Source of the DNA: Thelonectria olida
Taxonomy: Eukaryota > Ascomycota > Sordariomycetes > Hypocreales > Nectriaceae
Assembly: GCA_020736575.1 (NCBI GenBank)
Contig: JAGPYM010000003.1
Coordinates: forward strand, 682,001 to 746,000
Direction: 5' to 3'
DNA: 64,000 nt
This document shows positions 12,159 through 24,300 of the stretch, in pieces. How positions within the stretch are numbered: position 1 is the stretch's first letter; the number at the start of each line of letters is the position of its first letter. The notes under the pieces are model-generated. The model saw only the letters and a program-made list of their open reading frames with translations. It was not told the DNA's origin and made no database searches. The position numbers were made by a program, and so were the translations under genes.

Positions 12159-12876
12159 TTTTCCAGACTATTGAACGCCTCGAGACTTGGCTACTGGGGT
12201 TCTGTCAGGCGATGCAACCTAGTCTCAGCCCTGCCGTACAATACCTTTCTTTTCTTTGTATTCTACTTTGTCCAGGATCTGTAATAATACCAAGCTTTGT
12301 TGCCGATGCAAACCCAACCTCTCGCCAAGGTTCCCCAGAGACACTGCATGATTCTTTTTCAAGTGGGCCTTGGGGAAGCATCTTTAGAGCCAACAAACAA
12401 TAATGGCAGAATTTGTTGCAAAAGCCTTCTAATATTGTGTTGGTGGTGGTGCTCATGCAGTGCCAATTGCAACGGTTCATCTTGGCATGAGACACGGGAA
12501 TGGAGGCTAAACTTGGCCCGGCTCAAGGAGGATCACTTACGCGGAAAGGGCTTTTCTGCTTGCTTTTGCCCCAACGACTGTAACAGCTGGCGTGAGCCAC
12601 TTTGCCGCCTCGCCAAATGCGAGTGTGTGAGTCGTCGTTCTTGACGCCTCGAAATCATGCATCATGTTAAGCTTCAAAAGCTGAGAGATGGCGTGAGAAG
12701 CGGTGCAAATGGTGAGCCGACAAAAGGCATGTGTGTTGAGCCCAATAGAGAAGAATGGCATGATGTCTACACATAGAATAATGAGAAATTAATGAAAATA
12801 CTAAGACGTGCCACAAAACTGATTCTGCAATTATTAACCCCGGCTCTCTTAACCCCGATGTTTAAACCGTCCGTCC
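12159..12876. other. Convergent 3' intergenic region of ega3 and sph3
   Basis: About 0.7 kb between the ends of two convergent genes. It should hold both 3' UTRs. No open frame with protein-like content was found. Confidence 0.5.
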
Positions 12877-13653
12877 CTAACTCGAGTCCTCACCCCCAAG
12901 CTCTTGTGCAACGTCTGTCCACATGACGGGCCACTTTGTATAGCCTCCACCTACCTCGTCCGTGAAGTGAAGGCCCCCGAGTCCGATTCCCCGAATCTCT
13001 CGCGTTAGGCGAGCGACATGATCACCTGAGAGGGTGTGCACAATGACAACCGCCTTGGACCGGAGGTCTGGGGGCAGCTGCTCCATGCTCTTTTGGATGG
13101 CTGGCGTCTTCCAGTGTTGCTCTGACTGTTCAAAGACGACGACGGAATCCGCATCGTCAAAGAATAAACGGTCTACCACCACCCCGGGATTGTATACCAC
13201 ATGTGCTGAGCGGCCAAGAGTCTCTCTCCATGTCGATCTCGTGTGATCGGCAACCGACTTCAAGTAACTGGCAGTGTTCGGATCCGAAGGTGTCTCGTCA
13301 ATAAAGACGCCATCGATGCGAAAGTTGTCGTTCCAGCCGCGATAAATGTCAACGTCTTTGATGATTGAGTCAAGCGGACGCGCTCCATACGTGCAGTGCA
13401 CGTAACCCACAGGCATGATGTTGGGGATCTCGTTCATTGTGCGTATTGCTGCAGTATAACTGGCGTCAGGCAGTGATTCCACACCCGGGCCATTGCAGGG
13501 GTTGACGACGGCGACGAATAAAACCTTGGGACAGGCACGCGCCAGTGTGAAAAGTGGCTCCCAGGCGCCTTCGAGGGGATAGATGTAGAGGGGAATGAGG
13601 ACCATGGGTTGGGTGGCAGTCTGTTTGACTGGACGGCTGTGGGATGAGCCCAT
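12877..13653 (-). CDS. sph3: Sph3-like GAG glycoside hydrolase (GH135, spherulin-4 family)
   Basis: Single exon, 258 residues. The protein belongs to the spherulin-4 family: PLYIYP near the start, the NPCNGPG motif (51-57), YVHCTYG (84-90), DGVFIDE (114-120) and VVVFEQSE (171-178). D119, E120 and E175 keep the same 55-residue spacing as the catalytic residues D166, E167 and E222 that I recall for Aspergillus clavatus Sph3, an endo-alpha-1,4-N-acetylgalactosaminidase required for GAG formation. By this alignment the protein is about 47 residues shorter at the N-terminus and lacks the transmembrane anchor of the Aspergillus enzyme. An upstream exon is not excluded because a pyrimidine tract ending in CAG lies just before the ATG, but the TATA-like box at 13779-13784 argues that transcription starts close by. 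It is on the same strand as uge3, which lies 1.6 kb upstream. Confidence 0.88.
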   Translation of the reverse strand: MGSSHSRPVKQTATQPMVLIPLYIYPLEGAWEPLFTLARACPKVLFVAVVNPCNGPGVESLPDASYTAAIRTMNEIPNIMPVGYVHCTYGARPLDSIIKDVDIYRGWNDNFRIDGVFIDETPSDPNTASYLKSVADHTRSTWRETLGRSAHVVYNPGVVVDRLFFDDADSVVVFEQSEQHWKTPAIQKSMEQLPPDLRSKAVVIVHTLSGDHVARLTREIRGIGLGGLHFTDEVGGGYTKWPVMWTDVAQELGGEDSS

Positions 13654-15258
13654 GATTCAGCTGAGAAAGCCAACCAAGAAGCGGATTGAGGATATGTGAG
13701 ACGAGGGCAACGAAATGGTGGAATAAGGGTAGGGAAATCAAAGCCACCTGGATTGTGCAGCGGGATCTCAGGTGAAGGATATAAGTAGTTAGTCCAGAGG
13801 AACAAATCGTCGAGGTAAGACACGGGACGGTGAGACAATGTCTTACAACAGGGCGGCCCGAAGATGAGACTGATGAGCTTCTGAATGAGACAGGTTCCAC
13901 AGATGCAGGGACAGAGAAGACGAGACAACGAGGGCAGCAGCCAGCCAACCACAGGAGAAGTGATGCAGGTCAAGTCAGAGACACGAAGGAAAGCCACGGT
14001 CAGAAGAAGAGGACAGCCGGGCAAACAAGCCACTGCAAGCAGCAAAGAACAGACAAGTCAAGAACCCGATACGTAACTTCACGGGCCACTTGTCAGCTGT
14101 CGGTACCGTGGACCTACCGGTAGCTCATCATGCTCAGCTGGACAAGCCTCTCTAGCAGCCCCATTATGGAACTTCCGTAGGCGACTCTCTGACGCTTGCA
14201 AAGCGGCTTGCACCAGGCCATCTCCCCGCTAACAAACAAGACGGAAACAAGGATACACCCCAAGTCTCGCGATGCCCACTTGAGCTTATTCCCCGAGCCC
14301 CCAAAACCCGGTCGTCACCCCCTTGTCCCCCACATGTAGCCTCGATCGAGAGGACTTACCGCGCCGCCGGTGTGTTTTAGCGGCTGCTCAGGCCGCTCCC
14401 GTGCGCGCCCAGGTTCAGGGGGGCGTGTGCAATCTGACCAGAGTTGAGTTGGGCGGTGGCAAGGATTGCGTGCGTGGCTCAGGATGGGCGATGGAGTTGA
14501 CGTGAGGTTATCGGCGTTTGTGCGAATTAGCCTTAACTTAACTAGAACCTCTTGGCACACCGTATGGCCCGTGTTGGACGTCATGGAAGAGGTTTGGAAT
14601 TTTTTACAGACTTGTCGAGACTGCGAGAGAGGAGTGTTGTTGTTGTTGGTTGTGACTATGGCTTCACTATGCAGATGCAAGCAGTATGGACACTCTATAA
14701 GAGTCACAACGGCATAGCCCTGTGAGCCTTCTCTCAGTATCATAGACAAGTAGAAAGGAATGATTATAAATCACCTACGTAACTGATCAAATGCATTGCT
14801 CCATCTTCTATCCAACATGAACTCCGCATCTCCGCAATAACGCCTTCGGACTTTTCTTTTCTGACCGAGGAAACCTCTAGTCGTTAATAATTATACATTA
14901 GTCAACACTTTGCTTCTTCTCTTCTTCCTGTCCCCGTTTACCCCATTGCAAACCACCCCTCCTCGCGCCTTGGCGATGCTCAGCTCCCAACGCTACCGCG
15001 TCTCGTGTTTGAGCCTCCCCTGCCAAGATGCTGTGGCGATTCGAACCCGTCCGCCATCCGCGTTGGGCATGACTCCATTCGTAACACCTAACTATTTCCA
15101 TCCAGTTTGAAAATATCCCGTCCTGTGACTCCATCTATTGTGCCTAACCGCGTCCCATGCCATATTTGGAAAAAGTACCCAACCAAGAAATGCAAAACCT
15201 ATCTAGACAAGCAAGCTTCGAGAGAAAGCCCCTGCGTGAACAAGACTAGGCAGCCCTC
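13654..15258. other. sph3 upstream / uge3 downstream spacer
   Basis: About 1.6 kb. The sph3-proximal part contains a TATA-like box and pyrimidine-rich tracts. The segment 14750-14900 is AT-rich. Overlapping minus-strand frames at 13434-14045 and 14315-14749 have no recognisable domain and poor protein-like content. No gene is called. Confidence 0.45.
13779..13784 (-). promoter_or_regulatory. TATA-like box upstream of sph3
   Basis: On the minus strand the sequence reads TTATAT about 125 bp upstream of the sph3 ATG, followed by pyrimidine-rich DNA. Position and composition suit a core promoter, but a short motif like this also occurs by chance. Confidence 0.3.
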
Positions 15259-16605
15259 TCAGACCTGCGCAGTCTTTGAAGGTACCTGAGCCTTGCAGAC
15301 AAAGTTCCACAGGTCCCTGGCACACTGCTCGATGCTCTCGGTGGCTCGCCAACCCAGCTCTTTCACGGAGCGACCGTTGGCCGCCACACACGAGCCAACA
15401 TCCCCCTCTCGCCTGGCTGTCATGTTGACGGGAATGGTCTGACCTGAAGCCACCTGCAGACTATCGACCGCCTCCTTGACCGTCGTGCCACATCCAGTGC
15501 CCAGGTTGAAGGTGCGGAACGGCTCATTGATGCGAGCGTCGAGCGCGGCAATGTGGCCGCGGGCGAGGTCCGAGACGTGGATGAAGTCGCGGATGGCGGT
15601 CCCGTCACGCGTGTCCCAGTCTTGGCCAAAGACGTCGAGCTGCGCACGCTGGCCCGTCATGACCTGCGTGATGACGGGGTAAAGGTTGCTGGGCTCGTTC
15701 CTGGGGCTCTCGCCAAGAAGGCCGGATGAATCGCACCCGATTGGATTAAAGTACCGCAGGGCAACCATTCTCCAAGCTGGGTCCGAGTACGCGATATCGG
15801 CCAGGATGGCCTCGCAGAAGTACTTGGATCGAGCGTATGGGCTCAAGAGACCCGTCACTTGGGGCATTCTGACCTGCTCCACGCCGTTTTCGTCCAAGTA
15901 ACTTTCCGGGTGATGGACAAGATCTTCTTCTCTCAAGGGCTTCCCCTCATCGGCCTTGGTTCCGTAAACAGTGGCAGATGAGGAAAAGACAAAGTTGCGG
16001 ATGTTGTTCTTGCCGAGCAGCTCAATGAAATCGACAAGACCACACACGTTGTTGCGGTAATACTGGATTGGGTTTAAAATCGACTCACTGACCGATTTGT
16101 AGGCCGCAAAGTGAATTACTCCCGCAATGCGAGATTGGCTTGAAAGTCCTGGAGAGCCTCCAGGCGACGTGGGCGTGGTTGTCACGAGATCTGAGTAACT
16201 CTCGAGTAGGAACCGCATTGATTTGCTGCGGTAGTCGACCTTGTGAAAGTGCAACATGGGCATGAAGCGGCCATTCTTTTGGCAGTACTCCTCGGCTAGT
16301 TTTCTGATGCTGGTGAAGACGTTGTGGAAGCTGTTCTCCAAAGAGTCGACGATGATGACGTTGTATCCTTGCTTCAGGAGCTCAAGGCAGGTGTGAGATC
16401 CGATATATCCGAGGCCACCAGTGACGAGGATGAAGCGGTCGTTGGAAATGGGAAATCTCACGTGGTGGGCAGGACCGTTTTCAAACTCTGAGTCAGGAGT
16501 TGTAGCAGGGGACGGGCAAGAGAGTGAGAGCGAAGACGATGAAGAGGAGAGTGACGATTCGTCCTCGGCCTCTGTGAGATGGTTGGTGTACATGGTGAGA
16601 GTCAT
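15259..16605 (-). CDS. uge3: UDP-glucose/UDP-GlcNAc 4-epimerase, Uge3-like
   Basis: Single exon, 448 residues. A roughly 55-residue Ser-rich low-complexity leader precedes an extended SDR epimerase: nucleotide-binding GGLGYIG at 63-69, the FSSSATVYG catalytic-Ser segment at 207-215, and the catalytic YxxxK (YARSK) at Y257/K261. The LRYFNPIG and RDFIHVSDLA motifs of GalE enzymes follow. In Aspergillus fumigatus Uge3 interconverts UDP-Glc/UDP-Gal and UDP-GlcNAc/UDP-GalNAc and supplies the GAG precursors. The Ser-rich leader and two insertions (about 142-158 and 218-251) are longer than in housekeeping GalE proteins. The gene is divergent from gtb3. Dual substrate use is inferred from the cluster, not from the sequence alone. 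Confidence 0.9.
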   Translation of the reverse strand: MTLTMYTNHLTEAEDESSLSSSSSSLSLSCPSPATTPDSEFENGPAHHVRFPISNDRFILVTGGLGYIGSHTCLELLKQGYNVIIVDSLENSFHNVFTSIRKLAEEYCQKNGRFMPMLHFHKVDYRSKSMRFLLESYSDLVTTTPTSPGGSPGLSSQSRIAGVIHFAAYKSVSESILNPIQYYRNNVCGLVDFIELLGKNNIRNFVFSSSATVYGTKADEGKPLREEDLVHHPESYLDENGVEQVRMPQVTGLLSPYARSKYFCEAILADIAYSDPAWRMVALRYFNPIGCDSSGLLGESPRNEPSNLYPVITQVMTGQRAQLDVFGQDWDTRDGTAIRDFIHVSDLARGHIAALDARINEPFRTFNLGTGCGTTVKEAVDSLQVASGQTIPVNMTARREGDVGSCVAANGRSVKELGWRATESIEQCARDLWNFVCKAQVPSKTAQV

Positions 16606-18345
16606 GACAAGTTGGGTAACGCCCAGTGCTGCTTGGTTTTGAAAAAGAGTGACTGGTAAACAAGGAGCATAAACGAGAGTGGTCTCTTCTTCGCGAGAAA
16701 GCGAGCGTTGGCGGCTGGTGGAAATTCAAAGAATGACTGAAGTTTGCGAGATGGCATCCCGACTTGGCGCTGCTTGGCCTTGAAGATATATCCTCTGGAG
16801 GCGAGCCCATGGCACTACCGAGAAGGCTGGAAACAATTTCTTCTCGGGCGGCTGGGCCACGAGCACAAACCGCCCCAGGCGAGCCTCATCTAGACGGCGC
16901 CGTAACTGCGGTTCATTTCTCCGAGGTGCCTAGCTTGATTTCTCTGATCGTACAATGTTGGGCCATGTCAGTGAACCCGACCAAGGAACTAATCTAGACC
17001 ACTGACCAACGTTCAGACGGCGTACCAAGTGCTGGCCGTTGAGCCGCGACCTGATACCGACCTTTACCCAAGGAGTTAGGAGCTGCTCCGTGCCGTCCGC
17101 CACTGCGTTGGAATCGGATTCAGGCGAACGGAGAGGGGCTCAGGCTTGGTTCCGGTATGGCGAGGCACCCGCTGTGATGCGATGCCCCTCAGCAGGTTGG
17201 GCGCTTCTCTCTGCCTGGCGGTTGCGTATTTCCCAAGCACCCGAGGCCGCCGAGCTCCTCAGATGATGGGGCTTAGCTCGACAAATGGAGCTGGTGCTGG
17301 ATTCTCCATTACCCCTGAGAGGCGTCGGCTTGTTCAGGTGTCTAGATGGGCCTCTCCACCAAGTTTGTTCTTGGCGAGCAGTTGGATTTGAGAGGTCGGT
17401 CCCAGGTTTACGAAGAACGTACGTACAACGGTCGTGTAAGTCGAATTAGAGCAAAGTGGCGTTAACAATGACTCGACGCCTCGATTGTCCATGGCTTGCA
17501 TCTGTTGCTTTGCCCATGGCTGCTGCTGGCGTGTACCACCCGCTGGTGACTTCATTGCCTGGCGAGAAGAGGCGTAACTAGTTGTCGACTCATGACGAGA
17601 TTGATTAGCAAGCTTCCATCATGATGGGCGTAGGGCAACCTTTCCCGCATTGAGCCAAGCTCGAACTGAGCAAACCACACAGTGTCGATGATAAATGGCA
17701 TGTTTTGGCTCGTCTCATCGTTGACACTAAAGTAGCTCGAGATCCAAGTTCACGTCAGTTCTTTTTCACATTTGGAATAAACATGCTCGCATCTAAGGCC
17801 GATTCTCTTCGGCGTCTCCCACTTTTATTAGCGTTCCGTCTTCCCTGTGTTCCGTGAATCTTCTATTCACCCCCTTGTCCTTGCCCCTGTCCCTGCCCCT
17901 GTCCATGCCCTTCTGCCCTGTCCCACACCCTGGTTAAGCTGATGCAGCCCGGTGAGGTTATTCCCACTGGTCTAGGACATGCCGATTCCCACCGTCCACC
18001 ACCGTTCGGCGCCCACGTTGAGCGTCCACGATGCTCGTTGCCTCTTGCGCCGTGGCTGCTTCATTGAGTCGGCCTAATACTGGCGTCTCCTGACAACTTG
18101 GCCCATGCTTTGCCGTCCTTGTCTTCACCTTCACCCGTCAGCCTGGCCAGGTTCGTCTCCGAGTACAGCTTCGTGACTGGCGAAGGAAGCCTTGCATTGG
18201 GCTTTGATGTTTCGTTTCACACCACCATTCCTTTAGTCTTTTTGTTGTCTACGCTCGTTATCACCAACCTCGTGCTGAAGTGCTCTCGTTTTGAGGCACG
18301 TCCATTCATTCGTTTCCAGCTTGCCATTCATCCTCATCCCGCAAC
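16606..18345. promoter_or_regulatory. Divergent promoter region between uge3 and gtb3
   Basis: A 1.7-kb spacer between divergent GAG genes. A TATATC element lies at 16787-16792 about 180 bp upstream of uge3. The gtb3 side has pyrimidine-rich DNA, including an imperfect CCCCTGTCC-type microrepeat near 17875-17915. No open frame looks protein-coding. Confidence 0.5.
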
Positions 18346-21300
18346 ATGGCTTCATTCTTTCAGCCCGGGCAGGATGACCCTACCATTGAGGAATGCGGCT
18401 CGTTAAAAGTCTACTGCAACAGCGTCGTCCCCGCGGGCCAAAGATTCAACCACCTCTACCAGCTGGTCACCTTTTCTCTTGGCGTAACAGCTACCGTCGT
18501 GCCAGTCACTCTCTTTCTCATTTACTTCTGTATCAAGTCAAGCAGATCGAATCGGCCCAAGACTTCAAGGTGAGTGACTCCATGTACATGAACCAAGCCT
18601 CTTCTAATCCAATCAGCCAACGGAGAAAGCGTCTTTCACATGTATCTGCCTCTGCTCCTCCCATGCACTCATTTCGACCTACAAGGTCATTCACTTTCCT
18701 TTCAGAGTCCGATGCCCTCTCCATTCATCGCACGACCAGGTCATATGACCTCGTCGTGCTCCCTCTTTACATGAAAGGCAGCGTTGCTGGGGAAGATGGC
18801 GACTCTAGATCCTCTGTGGGCACGATGGAGAGAGTCGTCGCCAAGATGAGTCTCGCCAGCGTTGACATTGACTCGTTTGGTTCCGACGCACTCGAGGATT
18901 ATCAGATTGAAGAGACTGCCGACTTTCTCGCAGAAACTTGCTCGCGCAATGGCCTGAATGGTCTTGCCCTCCAGGTTTCCACTGCCAAAAAGCCTGAACA
19001 AATGGATGCTCTACTAGAACGATTATATCGTTCACGGATCTCCGTCCTTCTTTCATGCAACCATGATTCAAAGGCTCTCGACTCTATCAGCCTCACCTAC
19101 GCCTCTGGCCTCATTCTTGAAAATGCGTGCATTCTACCCAATGGAGAACGACGAGACTACTTCAAGGCCCAGCGGTTTAGAGACATTGTTTCGAGGTGCC
19201 ACAGGGAGCGTGAGGAACGACCCAACTTTTTCATTGGTTTCCTTGATCGGTGGGAGAAGCAGCCTCACCCTGCGACCATTCGCCGTGCCGTGAAGCTAGC
19301 CGAACACTTTGGTGCTGTCATTGAACATGGCCCTCTCGATCCGAGCTTGGCCAAGGAGCCTGTGACGAGTGCGACTCAGACCCTCAGCGGATTCGAGTAC
19401 CTGCGTCGTTCCGAGATTATTCAGGTATGTCCATTCTCTTCTCAAGAACCCAAACCAAGCTCACCAAATAGCTTCAAAAATCTTGGGTGTCCGAGGCCAG
19501 AAAGGTTTGGATCCCTGATGGATCCTCAACAGAGATTGCCTCGCTGTCTCTGGATGCACTTGACGCCGTGATTCCTCGCGCTTCTGAGCTCCTGAGACAT
19601 CATGATCTGCCTCAAGCGCTCAAATCCATGCAAGACGAGGAGCCCGAATGTTACTCGTCTGTTGACTACATCGACCTCGCTCCCCCTCGTGTCAGCTTCT
19701 GGGAGTCTGCCAGCGACGGAAGTGATCTATCTTCCCTGGGATGCTACCCACTAACAAGCGAACCACTTAGCGAGCACTACAAGGCCGTCATTGAGACGCA
19801 AAACCATCTCAAGGAACTGGGTATGCTACATGCAGTCGAAGGTATCGAAGAGCAGAACTTGGTGGCTGCCCTTACAGCTCTCGCCCAACAGAAGGAGTGC
19901 GACTCGGCTGTCCACGACCTCATCAAGGGCCTTGTCGATCGTCACGTTCGCGTGTACAAGGGCATGGACACTGGCTTTGGGCTACCCGACAGCGATGCCC
20001 ACTTCTGGGGCGTCTCCAAGGCTCCCGAAGGTCCCAATGAGAGCTGGGTCGACATTTACGTCTCCCAGAAAGCCCCCAGCGATGCCGCCACAGTCCTGCA
20101 CACTTGGCTGGCGCATGTTGGAGTTTCTCGCGAGCAGCGATACGAGCGGGAGCTGCAGCTCGAGATGGCCAACAGCCAGGCCGACACCTCTTCTATTCCT
20201 CTCAGTATTCGGCAAGCGATTGAGCAGGCGACATACTCTGAGGGCCTAAGCATCCTCCAGAAGCTTCGAGTTTCCCGCATGGCGCATGCCATGGGCGAAG
20301 CCATCAAGCTCTACTGCTGGTCTATCCTCGTCGACGAGACTACCAAGGGGGCGTGGAACTTGACTTGCGCCAAGGCCGCTCTGGATGACTCGACGAGCAT
20401 GCGGGATCTCCTCCGAACGAGGTTGGAGAGCTATATCCAACAGGGCGCGGCGCGGCTGCCAACACTCGGCAATCTCGTCGCCCTGTATGAAGAGGCACAG
20501 CGGACCATGATCGAAGCGCTCTTCTTTGGACAGCGAGACACTATCAATGCCCTGACGCAGGTTCTCCTCCAAGCCTACGACCCGTGGAAATCGTGGACCG
20601 ACTGTGACTACGTCGACGTCAACGCCGAGCTCACCACCCTGATCTACTTTACCATTCTCCGTCGCGCCGCCTTCGAAGAAGTCTATAATGAGTCGACCGA
20701 CCGCTGTCCCATGTTCGTCTCTCAACCCGATCAAGCGGCTGTCTTTTCAGAGCTCTGGATCCTCGGGTCTCAATGCGAAATCTACTTTGGCCTGCTCCCG
20801 CGCGACCTTGGCAGCATTGTCTACCATCGCTACCGAAAGTTCCTCGACGCGCGCCCTCCCACTGCTGCCGACCGAAGAAACAATGAGATCATGACCATGT
20901 ACTTCACTCCAGACGACTCACACATTGCGCAGCATGGCGACCCGTCTCTCCCCGGCTCGGCCATGACACGCACGCCCCACGAAACGTTCCAGCTGTGGAA
21001 GAAGCGGTTCGCCGAGGCGGGTGCCATGTCCATCTTCTGCGCCCCCGCCATTGTCGACGTGACCTTGCTGACGTTCGTCGGAAGAGGCTTCTTTATGACC
21101 GCCTTTATGGACTACCGAGTCCTCGAAACAGCCGGCTATGCTCTGCTCGTCTCCCTCCTCTTGACGGCAGGCGTCACAGGCTGGGTCGGAAGCACCGGGA
21201 ACTGGTACCTCGCGCATTATGCCTACGACAACATGGTGTACTTCCACGTCCAGAGACTGTCGGGCGGGTTCATCCTCACCCTCATCGTCTCGGTTGTCGG

Positions 21301-24300
21301 ACTGATCATGTTCACGCTGCGCTACTCGGTCGGCATTGGCTTCGTCTTTGTCGCCTATCTCGTTGCCGTCTCGTCACATTTTAATCTCCTAGGATTGCTG
21401 AGTGCCATGCATCAAAACAACTCGCCGCTCATGTCCGGTCGTACCATTCTCTTACAGAACATCCCCATACTCCTCCTTTCACCGATTATCACGGCCTTCT
21501 ACAACGGCTATGATTTGGAGATATACCTACCCATCATGTACTTTTACTTGCTCGTTACGCTTCTTCGCTACCGGACCCTGTGTCGGCAATGGTCCAACTG
21601 GATGGAGAACATCCCCGACTTCAAGCAAAAGGACATTGTCGAGTGGTACACGGCGAGACTTGATCCCGATGCCAGCGAGGAAGACATCAAGGATCAAGAA
21701 GGCATGGCCGTCGAGACCTTTACTGCGGTTCTCGAGTCGTTTCAACGCCGAACCAAGGACGCACACGCCTCGGGGGCCTATTCAGATCCCTTTGTCTCTC
21801 GCATCGCCAAGGGCATGCCTTATATCGACTGGCTCTTCAAGAAGACCAATCCAACGGGCAGTCCTCCACAACTGTTCAGCACTGCCTACTTTACACAGCT
21901 TCAGGAGTCGAGAAACGCACAGAATGGTCTCGTCCGTGGCCTCAAAGACCACAACGTCTTTACGCTGTTCCGACTTGCTCGCTACGACATTGGCCAGACT
22001 CTGGCGCTGTTCCTGGTGGCTCTCATGGACCGCTGGGTCATGATGGTCTGGAGCGCCGGCGGGCCGTATCCCAGCATCTACACCGACGCGAGAGCGCGTT
22101 ACGGCGTGTGCCTCTGCATTATCTACTTCTGTGCGTCAGCTATGCTCCTCGATTCGACGCTGTACAAGTACTGGGGCCTCAAGGACAAGGTCTCCAAGGA
22201 GAAGCTACGGGACTTTGAGCACGCCCAGAGGATTGCCCGCGAGTTTGAGACGTTTCGCCGCGCAAGCATCATCAAAGCTGTGACGGACATCATGTCGAAG
22301 CTCCTCATAGTCTTTGGCGTCACCACTCTGCTCCTCTGGGTCTTTGTGGACAGCTGGGAAACGACCGTTTTATACTACATGTACTTCCTGGGGTACACAG
22401 CCACCATCATCTTCCAGTTCAACCGCTGCTTCACGACAAACGTCACAACTCATATTGCACTCATCTTCACATCTGCCTTTCTGGGCTTTGTTACTGGATG
22501 TGTCCTCCATGCCATTCCTGCGACGTCGCAGTTTGTCTACAACGACGTCATTGCACAAAACACGGCTGCTGTTCTCGCCGCCATTGGCACGTCGCTTTGG
22601 ACGTGGAAGGACTGGACTGCGCCGTCGTCTTCTCGGTCTGGGCCTGGGCCTCGCAACCAGGGGAAGAGTCTGTTTGTGCAGCGTCGATTCAGCGCCGAGG
22701 GGTCGATTCACTCCAAAGCCCCAACTTTGGCCATGCGCAAGGGTTTTTCCGGCTCAAAGGTTTGGAGCGAGGATGGGAAGCCTGCATCCAAGAGGATTAC
22801 CGAGCTGCTTCGTTTTTCACTCGAGGAACCCAACCATCTGGCTCAGAACACACCGTGGGCAACGAAAGTTGTCAGAACCGCGAGGGATATGTGGGCAGGC
22901 AGAAAGATTACCGTCAAGATTGTCTGTCGCGACGAGTTTTGCAGAGAGGGCCTGAACGACATCTCCTCTTTTAGTTCTCACGAAGGCACCGTCCTTCAGC
23001 TGACAGTTGGCTTCATGGGCGAGGCGGAGCTTTCTCTTCCTGCTTGGAAGCCCCTATTAGCTACCGTCATCAGCGAGTCAATCCTCTTCCATGTCGCTCG
23101 TTCTCAGTTTGATCTGTCCAACGATCGTGCCCTCCAGGCGGAGCACTTCCTCCACGACTCGGACTCGCTGTCCAAGCGACTCGAGTTTGAGCTCTCCTTT
23201 GAGAGCCCGCAGTGTCTTGCTCGACTCTCGCTGAAGACGGAAATGGAGATGATGAAACACCTCTGCCTAGGCCTGGACGTCGACTCGGAGTGGGAGACGA
23301 CGAACCAAGCCGTCCGTGAAGCTATTGTACGTCGCATCTCGGGCGAACCTGTCGCATTAACCGCAGAGTTTACGCAATGGGCCTCGCAGACCAAGGTCAA
23401 CCTGCAGACAGAAGACTTCCTTGTCGACCTCACTCTACAGGTCTACCAGAAATGCCAGGAGAGGCGCAATCAAGTTACCAGGTTCCCAGGCCGGAAACAA
23501 GACGCACTCCCTGCACCTCCCGCCCAGTTGAGGCCTGTCTCCATCGCGCGAACCCGCAAGACACTCACGGTTCTGCAAAGCATCTGGGGAAAACTCATCT
23601 CGGTTCCGTTTGCCTTTGTCAAATGGGTGGCCATTATCACTGGAGGAGCCTCCAACGTCGAACGAGAGCTTGTGTACTGCCTCGCAAAAGTCCCCATGCG
23701 GCGTATTCTCATCTGGGTATTCCTAGCTATCTGGAATGTGTGCCGTGTGATTAAGAACGTCTGGGTGTACTGGATCCTCATCTACCATCGGCCTGCTCTC
23801 GTGAACATCACCCGACTTGCGAAAAAGGGCGCTCGCAGGAAGATTGTCAAAAACTCCGTCATTGTCGAGCTCCCACGAAAGACCATTACCGGCTTCGCTT
23901 CTGTCAACGACAACAAGACCATGACACTCAAGGTATACAGTGGATCACTCAAAGAAGCACCGAAAATCAAGCCCCTGTTCATCGACACGTACGACGAAGA
24001 GCTTCGGCTCAGGAGTCGAGAAGACGGCGATGGCGGTGCTTGCACGTACCAGTACGACGGCCACTCTCGCTGGCCAGCCACCAAAGTCATTGCCGGCGAG
24101 GACTCGCGAAGCGTCGGCTACTACGACAAGTACGGCCGCATCATCCAAGGAACCTGTGCCTTTGGCGAGCACGAGTATGTATTCCAATATCACTACAAGT
24201 CCAAAACCTCGGACATCTTGCGAGCCGACTACAAGCTGGCGAGCTCCAGCTCCAACGACATGCTCTCCGTCTTCTGGGGAAAGCCCGTCAACATCGAAGA

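Noticed and set aside
13434..14045. Hydrophobic minus-strand frame upstream of sph3 as a missing anchor exon
   Set aside because: It is in another frame, has weak protein-like content, and a TATA-like box lies downstream of most of it. It is kept only as a possibility in the sph3 entry.
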